NCBI GenBank assembly: GCA_009760885.1
Contig: CM019697.1
Span: 32,800,096 to 32,864,095, forward strand
Origin: Achatina immaculata
Lineage: Eukaryota > Mollusca > Gastropoda > Stylommatophora > Achatinidae
DNA length: 64,000 nt
Direction: 5' to 3'
Below are positions 31,166 through 42,639 of the stretch, piece after piece. The notes under the pieces were generated by a model that ran no database searches, was not told where the DNA came from, and saw only the letters and a program-made list of their open reading frames with translations. Position 1 is the stretch's first letter; each line of letters opens with the position of its first letter. A program made the position numbers and the translations under genes.

Positions 31166-31385
31166 AATCCTTTTATGTCACGGAGGCACACAGGGGATAT
31201 TGTATTAGTGCCCATATTGTCCTTGACGTATCGAGGCACACTAGAAGGTGATGTGGTCAGCGCACTAAAGGGTGATGTGGTTAGCATCATACCTGGCTGT
31301 CTTTCCTTCCCCAGCTCCAGAACAAGTCGAGAACCCATTCTACAGCCTGGGTGACTGGGACGCCTTCGATCAAATTCGAACATAT
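31160..31385 (-). repeat. SINE-1 copy, minus strand
   Basis: Read on the minus strand: gttcgaatttgatcgaaggc, ggagctggggaaggaaagac, agccaggtatgatgctaacc and caatatgggcactaatac, then ggattacttttat. Each matches SINE-1 in order. The head 5' of box B is degraded. A roughly 22-bp internal duplication (aaccacatcacc) is present. Confidence 0.8.
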
Positions 31386-31479
31386 ACCCACACACATTAT
31401 GTCTATGAGGCTCTCTACGTGCTAGAAGATGGTTCTGAAGCACCATCTCTCGTGCTTGACTGTGCCTAAATCTGATGGG

Positions 31480-32121
31480 CTTAGTCTGCCACAAATCTAC
31501 AACAAACTACGGCCACAAATCTACAACAAACTATGTTTACATTTTCCGATGTGTGTATATACGGCACTTCACAGATCTGACAGCCTTGATCCTTTCATGT
31601 TCTGATGACTACGTCCGCTATTAAATTGTAACATAATTTCCAAGCATAGCAACTGCAAGTTGTACCTAACCTACACTTCAGAAAGAACAAAAAAAGTTTT
31701 TAAATAACACCTGCATACATTTTGGAAGCTGTGTAGGGAGAAAAAAATCATTTCCTTAGTATATTGATAACTTTGCGTTTGCTTCGTAGCGTTACTTTCA
31801 AAGCTTGATCCTGTTATTTTTGAAAAGTTTGGCAAATAATTAATCTGAATTAGATGGTGCTGTAGCAACAAGTTTCCAGATCAATGGAGGGAAGTTAACA
31901 ACGATGCCACCAAAGATATTAACACAGCGTTGTATGCATCTGTAAATCAAGCTGCACGCCTGTTAATCTTACTGTGCTGTTGATTAAGGTCGTGAAAGAA
32001 TGCGGACACCGAACTGATAAAGTATCTTGAAACAAACCGCCTGTTACAGAAATGCATTCAACCTTCAGGGAAAAAAAGAGAAGGCCGATTGTACCGAAGA
32101 CTTTCCTGCTGCCATCTCAGA
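31480..32121. other. No gene recognised
   Basis: Contains a 23-bp direct repeat (gccacaaatctacaacaaac at 31486 and 31511). The rest is AT-rich single-copy-looking DNA. Confidence 0.4.
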
Positions 32122-32325
32122 AAATGTATAAGCCCTGAGATGGCTCAGTTCATAAGTATGCTGTTCTCTCGTGGCTAGACGGCTGCTCTTCCTATCGGAG
32201 TCCGTGTTCGAATCCCAGGTAATTCTCTTGTGATTTTTCTTTCTCTCACGTCTCACTAAAGTGTTTTGTCTACGATTGTTTCGAGGTTTAATCCTACAAA
32301 ATGTGTTCTCTTACTTTATATGTAG
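32122..32325 (+). repeat. SINE-3, fullest copy
   Basis: Head gagatggctcagttcataag with a box B gtgttcgaatcccaggtaat, then cacgtctcactaaagtgttt, gtctacgattgtttcgaggt and ttaatcctac. The tRNA-like head and fixed body support a tRNA-derived SINE. It abuts the LINE-C fragment that follows. Confidence 0.7.
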
Positions 32326-32570
32326 ACCATGTAATGAGAAGAAACGATCAGAGAATACCAAAACAAGCTATCAAGTGGAGCACAACAGGCCGAAGAAAAA
32401 GAGGTCGACCACGTGAAAGTCTAAAGAGGACATTGTTAAGAGAAGCCAGTTTAGTGGGCATATCAACCCTTACTGAAGTTGGAAGACTCGCTGAGAAGAG
32501 GAAAACTTGACAAACAACTATTCGAGCCCTATGTGATATTTAATGGCACGGGAAGGATGTAAGATGTTAT
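32326..32570 (+). pseudogene. LINE-C 3' end fragment
   Basis: Encodes HVMRRNDQRIPKQAIKWSTT, GRRKRGRPRESLKRTLLREA and LTEVGRLAEKRKT, then a stop where the 9986-10345 copy continues. It ends cgggaaggatgtaagatgtt, as the other LINE-C copies do. Confidence 0.85.
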
Positions 32571-32589
32571 TGTTCTAAAGGAAAAGAGT

Positions 32590-33663
32590 ATACTTCAGCC
32601 TGGAACAAAAATTACATTTTATCGAAGGAGAGAAAACGATTTGCTGCCATTCTTTACAGAAGACAACAACTTAGTATTCTGCAATGACATCGGAAAGCTT
32701 GTGAAGAAAATTGATCTTTCAGAATATAACTCAAGTGAGTGGCGTCTTTTCATCGACAGTTCAAAACGTAGTTTAAAATGTGTTCTTTTAAATAACAACA
32801 ACAAATATGGCTCTATTCCAATCGGTCATTCCACCAGGATGAAAGAAGAGTACAAGGCCATCTCTTTAGTCTTGAAAAAGATAAATTACCAAGAACATCA
32901 ATGGGTGATTTGTGTAGACTTGAAGATGGTTAATTTTCTTCTAAGTCAACAAATTGGCTACACAAAGTATCCTTGCTTTTTGTGGCCTTGGGATAGTAGA
33001 AACAAGAATATTTGGCAAGAAAAGATTGGCCTCCGAGGCCAGTATGATGGCTGGAGGACAAAATATAATCAATGAACCTTTGGTAGCACGAGATAGAATC
33101 ATACTGCCACCACTATATATAAAACTAGGTCTGATGAAACAATTTGTAAATGCTTTGAATAAAGACGGTTCGTGCATTGAATACATTGTGTATAAGTTAA
33201 TTGGACTTTCCATGGAAAAACTGAAGGCAGGAATTTTCGATGATCTACAAATCAGACAACTTATAAATGATCCATATTTCATAGTATCGATGAATGAAAT
33301 CGAAGCATGTGCCTGGTCTTCATTTGTTCTTATTTTGAAAAGCTTTCTTGGCAACAAGAAGCCAGACAACTACACACAATTAGTAGAGGATATCCTCCTT
33401 CATTTCAATAGGTTTGGCTGTAAATTGGGTGTTAAAATCCATTATCTTCACAGTCACTTAGATCGCTTTCCAGAGAACCTTGGTGACTTAAGCGAAGAGC
33501 AAGGCGAAAGATTTCACCAAGACATAAAAACAATGGAAGCCAGATACCAAGGAAGATGATATGCACACACGATGGCGGACTATTGTTGGAATCGTATGCG
33601 GGATTGTCCTGGCAGATCCCACTCTCGGAAGTCTTATAAAAGGAGCTTCTTGTGTGTCGAATG
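32590..33663 (+). pseudogene. Broken transposon-derived gene (DSSKRSLK / GERFHQD family)
   Basis: Two overlapping frames, 32641-33075 and 32954-33559, hold WRLFIDSSKRSLKCVLLNN, HQWVICVDLKMVNFLLSQQ and YPCFLWPWDSR, then NIINEPLVARDRIILPPLY, KLGLMKQFVNALNKDG and EEQGERFHQDIKTMEARYQG. One frameshift near 33030 and a stop just after RYQGR break it. Homology resumes with MADYCWNRMRDCPGRSHSRK. From memory this resembles a multicopy family of uncharacterised proteins found in many arthropod and other invertebrate genomes and usually taken as transposon-derived. I cannot name its domain. Confidence 0.75.
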
Positions 33664-33944
33664 AGTGGGAAGAAGTTTGTATTATAAACTTGTGCTTTTG
33701 ATATGAAATAAGTAGATTTTCATACAGTATATTTTTCTTTCAATTTTTAATGGTTCCTTCATGCTTAAGAGATATTAATTTAAAAACTACATTAAAATAT
33801 CTTGATTTATAATGGGCGAGTAGAGTGAAGAGTGATATGTGCCATACGTTCTGTATCTCAAAAAACTAGAGCTGACAGTGGAAAGCTTGTGCCATTTTTG
33901 GAATCAACATGTCAAATATACCTAGAAATAGGTCTAACGTTTGA
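33664..33944. other. 3' flank of the broken gene, nothing recognised
   Basis: AT-rich DNA without a tail or inverted repeat that I can identify as the end of the element. Confidence 0.35.
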
Positions 33945-34430
33945 GGCACTACATTTGCTTAGTATTAGTATTATATTTACGTGCCGTGCCTCATAGTATG
34001 TTTCTCCATCTTGTGTTGTCCTTGGTGTTTCCAACTAATTCAGATGTCTCTTTTTCCATGCCACTTGGTCAGTCCACTGAGATATTTTTCTCTTGGCCCT
34101 CCTCTCTTCCTTTTTTCCCTTAAATTGTCTAGTCATTACTATGTTCTCTAATTCCAGACTTCTTGTGACTTGTACAAGAAATTTCAGCTGTCTTTTTCTT
34201 ATAATTTTAACCAGCTTTCTTTCTTCTGAAACTTCTTTGAGTGCCTCTTTGTTTTAGCCTAACTGTCCGTCCAGGATATCTGTTGCATCTTTCGCCAAAA
34301 CCACATCTCTGCTGCTTCCAAATTCTTGGTCATCTTTTTGTTGATTGTCCAAGTTTTACTACCTTACATCAATATTGGCTCTAAATATTGTTAAGAGTAT
34401 GCACTGGAAACAAAGAGTGAATAATGACAT
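33945..34430 (-). pseudogene. LINE-F C-terminal remnant
   Basis: On the minus strand: NKEALKEVSEERKLVKIIRK, RQLKFLVQVTRSLELENIVM and a degraded KGKKGREERAKRK. This is the usual 'kRqxxFlGHvxR...LexivmtGk...GrrgrGRpr' tail of a LINE protein. Several stops. Confidence 0.65.
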
Positions 34431-34663
34431 TGATAAGTATTAGAATATAAAACGAGGCGTATTGTCACGTGATCTGTTCTCATTGTACAGTGAAACAGCA
34501 CGAGAGGCGTTACAAATATGAAAAAGGGTTAAAACAGGAGGAAAAGGCTTCACGCTGGCTGTGGAGTGTGCGACACAAGCATTGAGGACATAACTAGTTT
34601 CGTTTGTCATAACCAATACCAGTCCTCCGTAGCTAAATCGCTAAAGACGCACTTCAAAGTGCA

Positions 34664-34993
34664 GTGACAACTCAATTCCTGGATGAAAAAAAGCAACAAC
34701 TCACAAGACCTCTGGGAGTCATGACCCAGAGGGGCCAACCCGCCTTAGAGTGTCAAGAGTTTAATAGGGCCGAAACACTTGTCCGAGGTGGGGGGACATA
34801 TTCTGAAGGAGTTGTGTTGTTGTTCCGCTCTCTACAGTACAGAGTTTCCTGCATGCATGTTCCATGTCAACAACCTGAGACGTGCGGATGGCACAACTCT
34901 AACAACAGAAAGCGAAAGCAGAAACTTGTGAGCAAAATTATTGAAGAGAGCAATAAAAGACGCCTAGAACTAACAAGACAAAAACAATGGTAA
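34664..34993 (+). other. Open frame of 109 codons, possible LINE linker
   Basis: The C-terminal half, RKRKQKLVSKIIEESNKRRL then ELTRQKQW, is basic and looks like a region between endonuclease and RT in LINEs. The N-terminal half has no recognisable feature. Immediately upstream (34620-34680) a decayed tRNA-like stretch (gtagctaaatcgctaaagac) occurs. Confidence 0.25.
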
Positions 34994-35045
34994 TATTGAA
35001 AAGAATAAACGCACAAAAAGTGCAACACCTTTTCAAACGGGAAAA

Positions 35046-35240
35046 CATTGACACAAGTTAATAAATCCAGTTACCTTGGAACAACAATAACAGCTGATGG
35101 CAAGAGCACAAATGACATAAAAATCATGAATAGGCCAGGCAAAGACAGCCCTTTATGATATGAAGAAGATGCTAACAAATAACAGGATTTCCCTAAAAGT
35201 GAGAGAAAGAGTACTGAAGTGTTATAATATCTAGCAGGAC
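35046..35240 (+). pseudogene. LINE fragment (YLGTTITADGKS)
   Basis: Reads SSYLGTTITADGKSTNDIKI, the block just after the RT core of many LINEs, then frames break. It may belong to the same insertion as 35860-36725. Confidence 0.55.
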
Positions 35241-35349
35241 AAGAAATGTTACTTCCTGCAAGGAAAAAATAACATTTTAGAGATCGCGTGGAAGCTAAAT
35301 ACTTTAACCGAAGCTGCTTTTTTAGCTTTTTAAAAGTTTTTTTAAGCTT

Positions 35350-35383
35350 TTCTCTTTTTTTTGGGGGGGGGGGGGGGGGGGGG
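35350..35383. repeat. Poly(T)-poly(G) run with 21 consecutive G
   Basis: Eight T are followed by 21 G (35363-35383). Long G runs like this are prone to assembly error and can form G-quadruplexes. Confidence 0.95.
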
Positions 35384-35567
35384 TGAAAGCAGAAAGTATC
35401 TGAGGATAAAGGTTTTTTGCGAGGAAAGGTGAGTTTTCTTGAGCTTATCACGGCCGGCTAAACAGAGCCGGGCAAGACCCTATTCTGCCGTTGCTTTTGT
35501 GCTTCACTGTCAGCCTCGCCATGGTCATCACGGTAGTGGAGTCTACTGAAAAGCTTTTTTTTTTTGG

Positions 35568-35695
35568 TCCATTCCAGAACTTCCAGCTAGCCACGGTAAC
35601 CCACTCCCACTCACTGTTATGTTCTAGACCAAGACTTCCAGCTAACCACAGTAACCCACTCCCACTCACTGTTATGTTCCGACATCTTCATGGTT
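35568..35695. repeat. 62-bp tandem duplication
   Basis: acttccagcta(g/a)ccac(g/a)gtaac with cactcccactcactgttatg occurs twice in tandem. An (AAC)n run follows at 35738-35757. Confidence 0.85.
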
Positions 35696-35859
35696 TAGGC
35701 TAGTAAGAGCGCCAAACTCTCAGCTCCAGGAAGCTCAACAACAACAACAACAACAACACAAAGAACATCAAGAGTTTTAACCCCTTATGCATAGTGAAAA
35801 GAAAGAAAAGATGCACAGAAAGATGTATATAACGTCTCATCACTGAGATCACTGAGCAA

Positions 35860-36725
35860 AATATGACAAAAGAATTACCAGAATATTTCTTATCCTCTTC
35901 CTAATTTTCATAAATGAAGATGCCATAAAAATTGGAGGTTATGAAATACCGGAGATTAGATATGCTGATGACACAGTTTTACTGTGCACAACACAAAAAA
36001 GAATGGAAAAACTAATTATCTCAGTCCGTAAGAACAGCGAAGAGCAAAACCTCTATCTTAATGCGAAGAACACTAAATTGATGACAACTAACAAAACAAA
36101 CAAGGCAGCTGAAATATATATCAATGAGGAAAAATTGGAAGAAGTGGAGAGTTTTGAATATTGGATCGTTACTAACTAATAATGGAGATACAATGAGGGA
36201 AATAAAAAGGAAGATATTTGTAGCGCTTCAAAAAGTAAAACAACTAAAGAAGCAGTGGAGAGGAACAGCTAGAACTACAAAAATAAGATTTTAAGGGCAT
36301 GCATCTTCCCCATGGCAACATATGTCTGTGAGACCTGGACACAACAAAACAGCTGAGAAACACATAAATGCCAGTGAATGTAAGTGCTAGAGAAGAGTTC
36401 TTCAAATATCACGGACACAAAGAACAAACATATCCATACTACACAAACTTAATATTGAAGAAGGCAGATTAGTAAAGAGGAAAAGAAAACCTAAATATTT
36501 TGGACACATTAAACGTCATGATAATCTAGAGAAGATCATCTTGGAAGGATACATAATGGGAAAAAAGAAAGAGAGGAAGACCAAGACGAAGATGGCTCCA
36601 ACACATCGTTGATAATGTGCAAATGGATGAATCAGCAGCAGGGCATCTTGCTTACAAACCGAGAGGCCTACAGGAGAGCTGTTAGGGAGGTAAAGTTCAG
36701 CAAATGACATGCAAATGACTGAAAC
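35860..36725 (+). pseudogene. LINE-D, RT end and C-terminus
   Basis: Reads ILFLIFINEDAIKIGGYEIP, RYADDTVLLCTTQKRMEKLI (RT catalytic YADD), LNAKNTKLMTTNKTNKA and EEVESFEYW. Further frames give CIFPMATYVCETWT and ERGRPRRRWLQHIVDNVQMD, then SAAGHLAYKPRGL. At least five stops or frameshifts. The 3' end matches 42270-42512 (+) and 8287-8417 (-). Confidence 0.82.
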
Positions 36726-37092
36726 TTCATAAACGACATTTGCAGAGAAACGTCCCAAAAATATTTTTGTACTTAATTTAGCCATTTTGGGATGTTGGTA
36801 GAACCACTGCCAGCCTCAAATCTCATAATCCAAAGAACATTAAACGTTCACTTAATTCAAGCACTGAGGAGCAGAGATGTGACATAAATTTTTGAAAAAT
36901 GGATTATAATCCCATGACTTCACATAATCGTGAGCTGGTTTACCCTTTTTTTCATTCCTTTGGTATCTTTCAACGTTTGCCTACTTCATATACATTGAAC
37001 TGATCTTACAGGAATATGTTTGTTTTGATCGTTGTGCACTGTGCCCTCTGGTATGCATGGAAATCTATCTACTGCCCTGTCGACTGGAGTTG
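36726..37092. other. No gene recognised
   Basis: Single-copy-looking AT-rich DNA between LINE-D and the LINE-B copy. Confidence 0.4.
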
Positions 37093-37099
37093 GCGATCA

Positions 37100-37100
<1 letters not shown>

Positions 37101-37144
<44 letters not shown>

Positions 37145-37560
37145 CTGAACCTTAAGTGCCCAGGGCACATGGGGCTTCCGCAAGGGTTTTCCACAAATGC
37201 TTGTCCTTTGCCTTTTTTTTCTGCTCTTGCCCAGGTGAGCCCTCTATTGCTCAACATCCTCTCTCTTGTTCTTCTCCATATCTCTTTTGGTCTACTCTTA
37301 CTTTTGTTCCCCTGTGTTGTCCATCCTAGTGCTATTTTTGGTAGTGAGTTGTCAGTCATTCGGAGCACATGTCCCAACCGTCGCCAGCGTCTTTCCTCAA
37401 TAATTGCTGTCAGTGGCTTCATCTGCATTTCTGCCAACAAGAAGTTATTTCTTATGGTGTTTGACCAAAATATTGTTATAATTCTTCGTAAACATTTAGT
37501 CTGGAAAGAATTCAGCTTGTTTTATTTGGTTTTGGTGATTTTCCGGCATTCACTTCCATA
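37101..37560 (-). pseudogene. LINE-B copy 2, 3' end
   Basis: Read on the minus strand: AEMQMKPLTAIIEERRWRRL, GHVLRMTDNSLPKIALGWTT and LTWARAEKKGKGQAFVENPC. It is the C-terminus of LINE-B and is less damaged than at 29692-29970. The (CT)n at 37101-37142 is its (GA)n tail. Confidence 0.88.
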
Positions 37561-37565
37561 GCGAT

Positions 37566-37748
37566 CATGCTTTCGCACAATTCTCTGTTCCGAGCTCTGA
37601 GTATAAGCTGTGCTGTCCTTCTCTGTCCGTGTCCCACAATTCTCTGTTCTGAGCGCTGAGTGTAAGCTGTGCTGTCCTTCTCTGTCCGTGTCCCACAATT
37701 CTCTGTTCTGAGCGCTGAGTATAAGCTGTGCTGTCCTTCTCTGTCCAT
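37566..37748. repeat. 62-bp minisatellite, 3 copies
   Basis: The unit holds cacaattctctgttc(c/t)gag then gctgtgctgtccttctctgt. The minus strand is open through the array (GHGQRRTAQL repeated), probably by chance. Confidence 0.9.
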
Positions 37749-37935
37749 GCCATTTTATTAGTTCTTACAGCATTTTCTCTCGCTGTCTTCCTCCAACTCT
37801 TTTGTCCTCTATTTTCCCACTGTTACAATGTGTTCTAGCTTGCTTCGCCGTAGAACGTGCCCTATGAACTTGGATTGTCTTTCTCTGACTCTTGCTATTG
37901 CTTGCCTCTTATCTGCAGGATGGATTTGTTTGCAT
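37749..37935 (-). pseudogene. LINE-E-like C-terminal remnant
   Basis: On the minus strand: KQAIARVRERQSKFIGHVLR, SKLEHIVTVGK, then a stop and RTKELEEDSERK. It is related in pattern to the LINE tails at 41515-42170 and 50375-50640. Confidence 0.6.
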
Positions 37936-38068
37936 ATATTTTGATTTCCAGAGAATGTTATCGTAGACAATCAATATTATTTTGACTTGTGGTGGAAGAC
38001 CTTAAGTTAGAATCTGACAGTCACCGAAAAAACTAAGAGAAAACGAAGGAGAAGGCGACCAAAAGAAA

Positions 38069-39590
38069 GATATCTGAATAGACTATGTGGTCTGAATGAA
38101 CTGACTATATGGTCTGAATGAACTGACTATGTGGTCTGAATGGACTGTGTGGTCTGAATGAACTGACTATGTAGTCTGAATGGACTATGTGATCTGAATG
38201 GACTGTATGGTCTGAATGAACTGACTGTGTGGTCTGAATGAACTGACTATGCGGTCTGAATGGACTATGTAGTCTGAATAGACTAAGTGGTCTGAATGAA
38301 CTGACTATATGGTCTGAATGAACTGATTATATGGTCTGAATGAACTGACTATATGGTCTGAATGAACTGACTATATGGTCTGAATGAACTGACTATATGG
38401 TCTGAATGAACTGACTATATGGTCTGAATGAACTGACTATATGGTCTGAATGAACTGACTATGTGATCTGAATGGACTATATGGTCTGAATGAACTATAT
38501 AGTCTGAATGAACTGAATATGCAGTCTGAATGGACTGTGTGGTTTGAATAAACTGACTATATGGTCTGAATGAACTGACTATATGGTCTGAATGAATTGA
38601 CTATGTGGTCTGAATGAACTGACTATGTGATCTGAATGGACTATATGGTCTGAATGAACTATATGGTCTGAATGAACTGAATATGCAGTCTGAATGGACT
38701 GTGTGGTTTGAATAAACTGACTATATGGTCTGAATGAACTGACTATGTGGTCTGAATGGACTATGTGGTCTGAGTGAACTGACTATATGGACTGAATGGA
38801 CTATGTGGTCTGAATGGACTATGTGGTCTGAATGAACTGACTATGTAGTCTGAATGGACTGTGTGGTTTGAATAAACTGACTATATGGTCTGAATGAACT
38901 GACTATGTGGTCTGAATGAACTGACTGTGTGGTCTGAATGAACTGACTATGTGGTCTGAATGGACTATGTGGTCTGAATGAACTGACTATGTAGTCTGAA
39001 TAGACTAAGTGGTCCGAATGAACTGACTATATGGTCTGAATGAACTGACTATATGGTCTGAATGAACTGACTATATGGTCTGAATGAACTGACTATGTGA
39101 TCTGAATGGACTATATGGTCTGAATGAACTATATGGTCTGAATGAACTGAATATGCAGTCTGAATGGACTGTGTGGTTTGAACAAACTGACTATATGGTC
39201 TGAATGAACTGACTATATGGTCTGAATGAATTGACTATGTGGTCTGAATGAACTGACTATGTGATCTGAATGGACTATATGGTTTGAATGAACTGAATAT
39301 GCAGTCTGAATGGACTATGTAGTTTGAATAAACTGACTATATGGTCTGAATGAACTGACTATATAGTCTGAATGAATTGACTATGTAGTTTGAATAAACT
39401 GACTATGTGGTCTGAATGAACTGACTATGTAGTCTGAACAGACTATGTGGTCTGAATGGACTATGTGGTCTGAATGAACTGACATTGTGGTCTGAATGGA
39501 CTGTGTGGTCTGAATGAACTGTGTGGTCTGAATGGGCTATGTGGTCTGAATGAACTGACTTTGTGGTCTGAATAGATTGACCATGTGGTA
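38069..39590. repeat. 1.5-kb minisatellite of mixed 22- and 18-bp units
   Basis: The main unit is tatatggtctgaatgaactg plus ac (22 bp). A shorter unit, tatgtggtctgaatggac (18 bp), is interspersed, and some blocks of several units recur (for example the run ending gcagtctgaatggactgtgt near 38520, 38690 and 39160). There are about 75 units. Point variants are shared between blocks, so blocks have duplicated as groups. Confidence 0.95.
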
Positions 39591-39654
39591 TAGGAAGTGA
39601 AAGGCAACTGCTCTGATCGTAAATACCAATGAGGACGAAAAGCAGAAAAGCATG

Positions 39655-39770
39655 TGATCATCAACGCCAGTCCGCGCGCGTTTAACAAATGAATGATTGA
39701 AACGCGATCGAAAGCTTGGTCGGCTATCTTTAAGTAGGCAGTCCGCTACGGACTGCGCTACAACCAAGAT
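39655..39770 (-). repeat. Possible tRNA-like SINE head
   Basis: On the minus strand ggttgtagcgcagtccgtag then cggactgcctac resembles a tRNA D-arm region, and ctttcgatcgcg could be a decayed box B. The piece gcagtccg-cta-cggactgc is also a perfect 8-bp hairpin. Weak. Confidence 0.3.
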
Positions 39771-39875
39771 ATTCTGGATCAGTAGATCTGTTCATGAATC
39801 TGATTCTATTATTCATGTGTTGGGTTTTTTTTTCAGGTTTCAGTGTGCCAGTTTATCTCCGTTTCTAATATAGTT

Positions 39876-40140
39876 AAGTTGCCTCCGTGGTATAGTAGTT
39901 ACTGCACTTGCTTGCCGATCGATTCGAACTCGGGCGGAATTATTTTCATATCGACGGACCCCCATGTTTACCCAGCCTAAAAATGTGGGTACCTGGGGCT
40001 TCCCTAGGAAAACAAAGGTAGGAAAAACAGGTGCTGTCATCCCTTCCGCACATGCTGTAGTGGCCTAGAAATGTGAAGGCACTAACACTTCATACCTCTG
40101 CTGCATGGAAATGCTACGGGACATAGAGATCTCCCTCTCT
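39876..40140 (+). repeat. SINE-2, full copy with tRNA-like head
   Basis: Box A-like cgtggtatagtagttactgc and box B cgattcgaactcg are spaced as in a tRNA. The body is gtttacccagcctaaaaatg, ccctaggaaaacaaaggtag, gtagtggcctagaaatgtga and ctacgggacatagagatctc. A truncated copy is at 24431-24620. Confidence 0.8.
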
Positions 40141-40273
40141 GCACATTAACTGAAAACACATTTAGAGTTTCTCCAGAACCTGGCATGATTTTTGTCCTGA
40201 ATCTTTTTCCCTGCAAAATTCATGGAATTGTTCTTGTAGAAGAGGCTCCAAAATTTGGCCGTACCGTTCTTCT

Positions 40274-40294
40274 CCCCCCCCCCCCCCCCCCCCC
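40274..40294. repeat. Poly(C), 21 bases
   Basis: A run of 21 C. The same cautions apply as for the G-run at 35363-35383. Confidence 0.95.
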
Positions 40295-40400
40295 GAGAGC
40301 AGTGAGAAGAGCCAGGAAGGCGATGAAGTGAAAATAAGCGGAAGGGGGCATCAGAACTAAGTAAGAAAGAATAAATTTGGGGTGCGCTAGGGATGTGGGC

Positions 40401-40900
40401 CAGGGGCGTAGCCAGAAAATTTTGGGAACCACTGTTATGAAGCTTATAAACGAAGTTCAAGAGAGTAAATAATTGATTTTTTAGAACGAAAAAGAAAGAA
40501 AGAAAGAAAGAAATGAAATGAAATGAAAATGTTTCTTTTCTTTAACTACGTGTTCAAAATTTGATTCATGGATCCATGTAAGAAGGTGATGAATGTGGAG
40601 GTGGGTACGGTGTTGGAAAAGTTTGATAAGGCAAGACAACCTGGGCAGGTAGAAAGCTCACTAGCGCGTAGCCTCACCGCCTGGAGTACACGTGTTGTTT
40701 TTTTTTTTTTGTGGGGGAGTTGCCGTTCTTTCGTAAGGTTCAACATCTGCCTATTAGACTTCATTACCTGCCTCGTTCTACAAGAAGACAAGTCGCGGTT
40801 ACCTTGGTGTTTAACCTGTCGTGTTGTTTACCTAACCAGAACACTTCTATCGATTCTTCAGGTACACAAGACTCTTGTTGTGCAAGTGTGTTAACGTGTC
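40401..40900. other. Possible DNA-transposon terminus and unassigned open frame
   Basis: caggggcgtagccagaaaat at 40401 looks like the terminal repeat of several DNA transposon families, but no partner terminus is seen. An open frame of 108 codons at 40568-40894 has no recognisable domain and is probably chance. Confidence 0.25.
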
Positions 40901-41497
40901 GTTGACATTAATATTAGGTTTACAGATGTGCGTGGAGAGTTAGAGATTTATAACAGTAAAAACAGATTTGAACATTCTTGGCGTAAGGTACTGACCTGGC
41001 ACGCGTGTTCTACAGCGCCCCGAGCGTAGACTTGATGATCAACGATCTCTTCATCTCTTTTGTCTTCCTTGTGTTTCTGATTACTGACAGGACTTGTTCT
41101 CCAGAATGAAATAGGTAGGTAAGCCAGTAATTATATATTTTTTTTATTGTTCCTTACATTTATTTTACAGGAAACACTATTACTTTACACAAATTCGTTG
41201 CATCTATTCTTTAAACGTCAGATACACGAAGAGTCGGCGCAAAAGGCTATTTTCTGCCCATAGAGAAGCTCAGCAATGATAATAATTGTGTGTGTGTGTG
41301 GTTTCTTCTTCTCAAGGGTCAGTAATTTGCCCCGAGGTCTGCTGCCTATGTGACTAGGTGGCTTAATGGCGGTGGCTATATAAAAGGAAGCCACAAAAAC
41401 ACTTTTTCATCTAGAAGGGCTTGTAGGACATTTTTAGAAGGATATTTTATTAGGTGTTTTAACATTCAGACATAATCTTTATTCAAAAATTTAACTA
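40901..41497. other. No gene recognised
   Basis: AT-rich DNA with a short (GT)n at 41287-41300. Confidence 0.4.
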
Positions 41498-42170
41498 TGC
41501 ATCATCATCATCATCAGGTGCTGTGCCGACTGGCGTTGGCTATTATGCTTCTGCAGAGTACACGATCCTCCATGCAGGCCATCAGCTCAGTTGATGATCT
41601 CTTCTCACATCATCCCGTCAGACTGTCCAGTATCATTTCTCTTGGTCTTCCTCTTGATCTTCTTCCTTCTATTTTTCCTGTTGTTATAATATTTTCAATG
41701 CTCCTCTTCTCATTGCATGTCCTATGAAAGTACATTGTCTCTCTCTTATCTTTCTGACAAGGTTTTTTGTCTCTCCAGCTCTTCTCATACATTTTTCATT
41801 AGTTATTTTTGCTGTCCTGGGGATTCGCAACATTCTTCTAATAAACCACATTTCTGCTTCTTCCGATGATTTTTGTGCAGACCTGCCTATTGTCCATGAT
41901 TCACTTCCATATAACAAGATAGGTTCAATATGGCATTTCAGGACTCATTTTCTAACATTCATTGATAAGCATATGTTGGCTAATATGTTTCTCATTCTCT
42001 GAAATGCAGTATTTGCTTGACCTATTCTGTTCCTAATTTCCGTTCTGCATTTCCAATCTGAAGTTATTACTGCTCCAAGGTATATGAATTTCTGCACCTG
42101 CTTTAGAATAGTTCCGTTTAATTTTATACTGCATGTTGGTGGATTCTTTTTAATTTATGCACTTACTGTT
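41498..42170 (-). pseudogene. LINE-E, C-terminal part with (GAT)n tail
   Basis: On the minus strand: LYGSESWTIGRSAQKSSEEA, EMWFIRRMLRIPRTAKITNE, VRKIRERQCTFIGHAMRRGA and TGKIEGRRSRGRPREMILDS, then after a stop SIIANASRHST. It ends in (GATGAT)n (41498-41515 read on the minus strand). The RT core is absent or unrecognisable. Related copies are at 50375-50640 and 37749-37935. Confidence 0.82.
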
Positions 42171-42269
42171 TTCCCACGTTGTTGTTATCATTATACTTCC
42201 TTTGTTGAGACATTCAGTCGTTTTTAACTGTGGCTGAGCAAAATTAGCTTATGATGTACGTTATAGATT

Positions 42270-42512
42270 TTGCTTGAATATTTTTGACACATTAAACATC
42301 ATGATAATTTAGAGAAGACCGTCTTGGAAGGGTGCATAATGGGAAAAAGAAAGAGAGGAAGACCCAGGCGAAGATGGCTACAAGACATCATTGATGATCT
42401 GGGAATGGATGAATCAGCAGCAGGGCATCTTGCTTTGCAACCGAGAGGCCTACGAGAGAGCTGTTAGGGAGGCAAAGTTCCGCAAGGGACGTGGAAATGA
42501 CTAACTGGCTGG
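42270..42512 (+). pseudogene. LINE-D 3' end fragment
   Basis: GKRKRGRPRRRWLQDIIDDL then MDESAAGHLALQPRGLRES, a stop, and GGKVPQGTWK. It is nearly the same tail as in LINE-D at 36540-36725. Confidence 0.82.
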
Positions 42513-42639
42513 TTCAAATTTAGCTTAAGATCTACGTTATAGATTCTACATGAAGACACTAGCATGGTGCAATATTTATTTGCTGAAGAGGATTGAAAAG
42601 TTTCTTTTTAATTGTGAAAACAGTGTAAGATTCTGTGTT

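Noticed and set aside
40401..40420. A complete DNA transposon starting at caggggcgtagccag
   Set aside because: No inverted partner was found to the right or left within the window, and no transposase is nearby. Kept only as a possible terminus.
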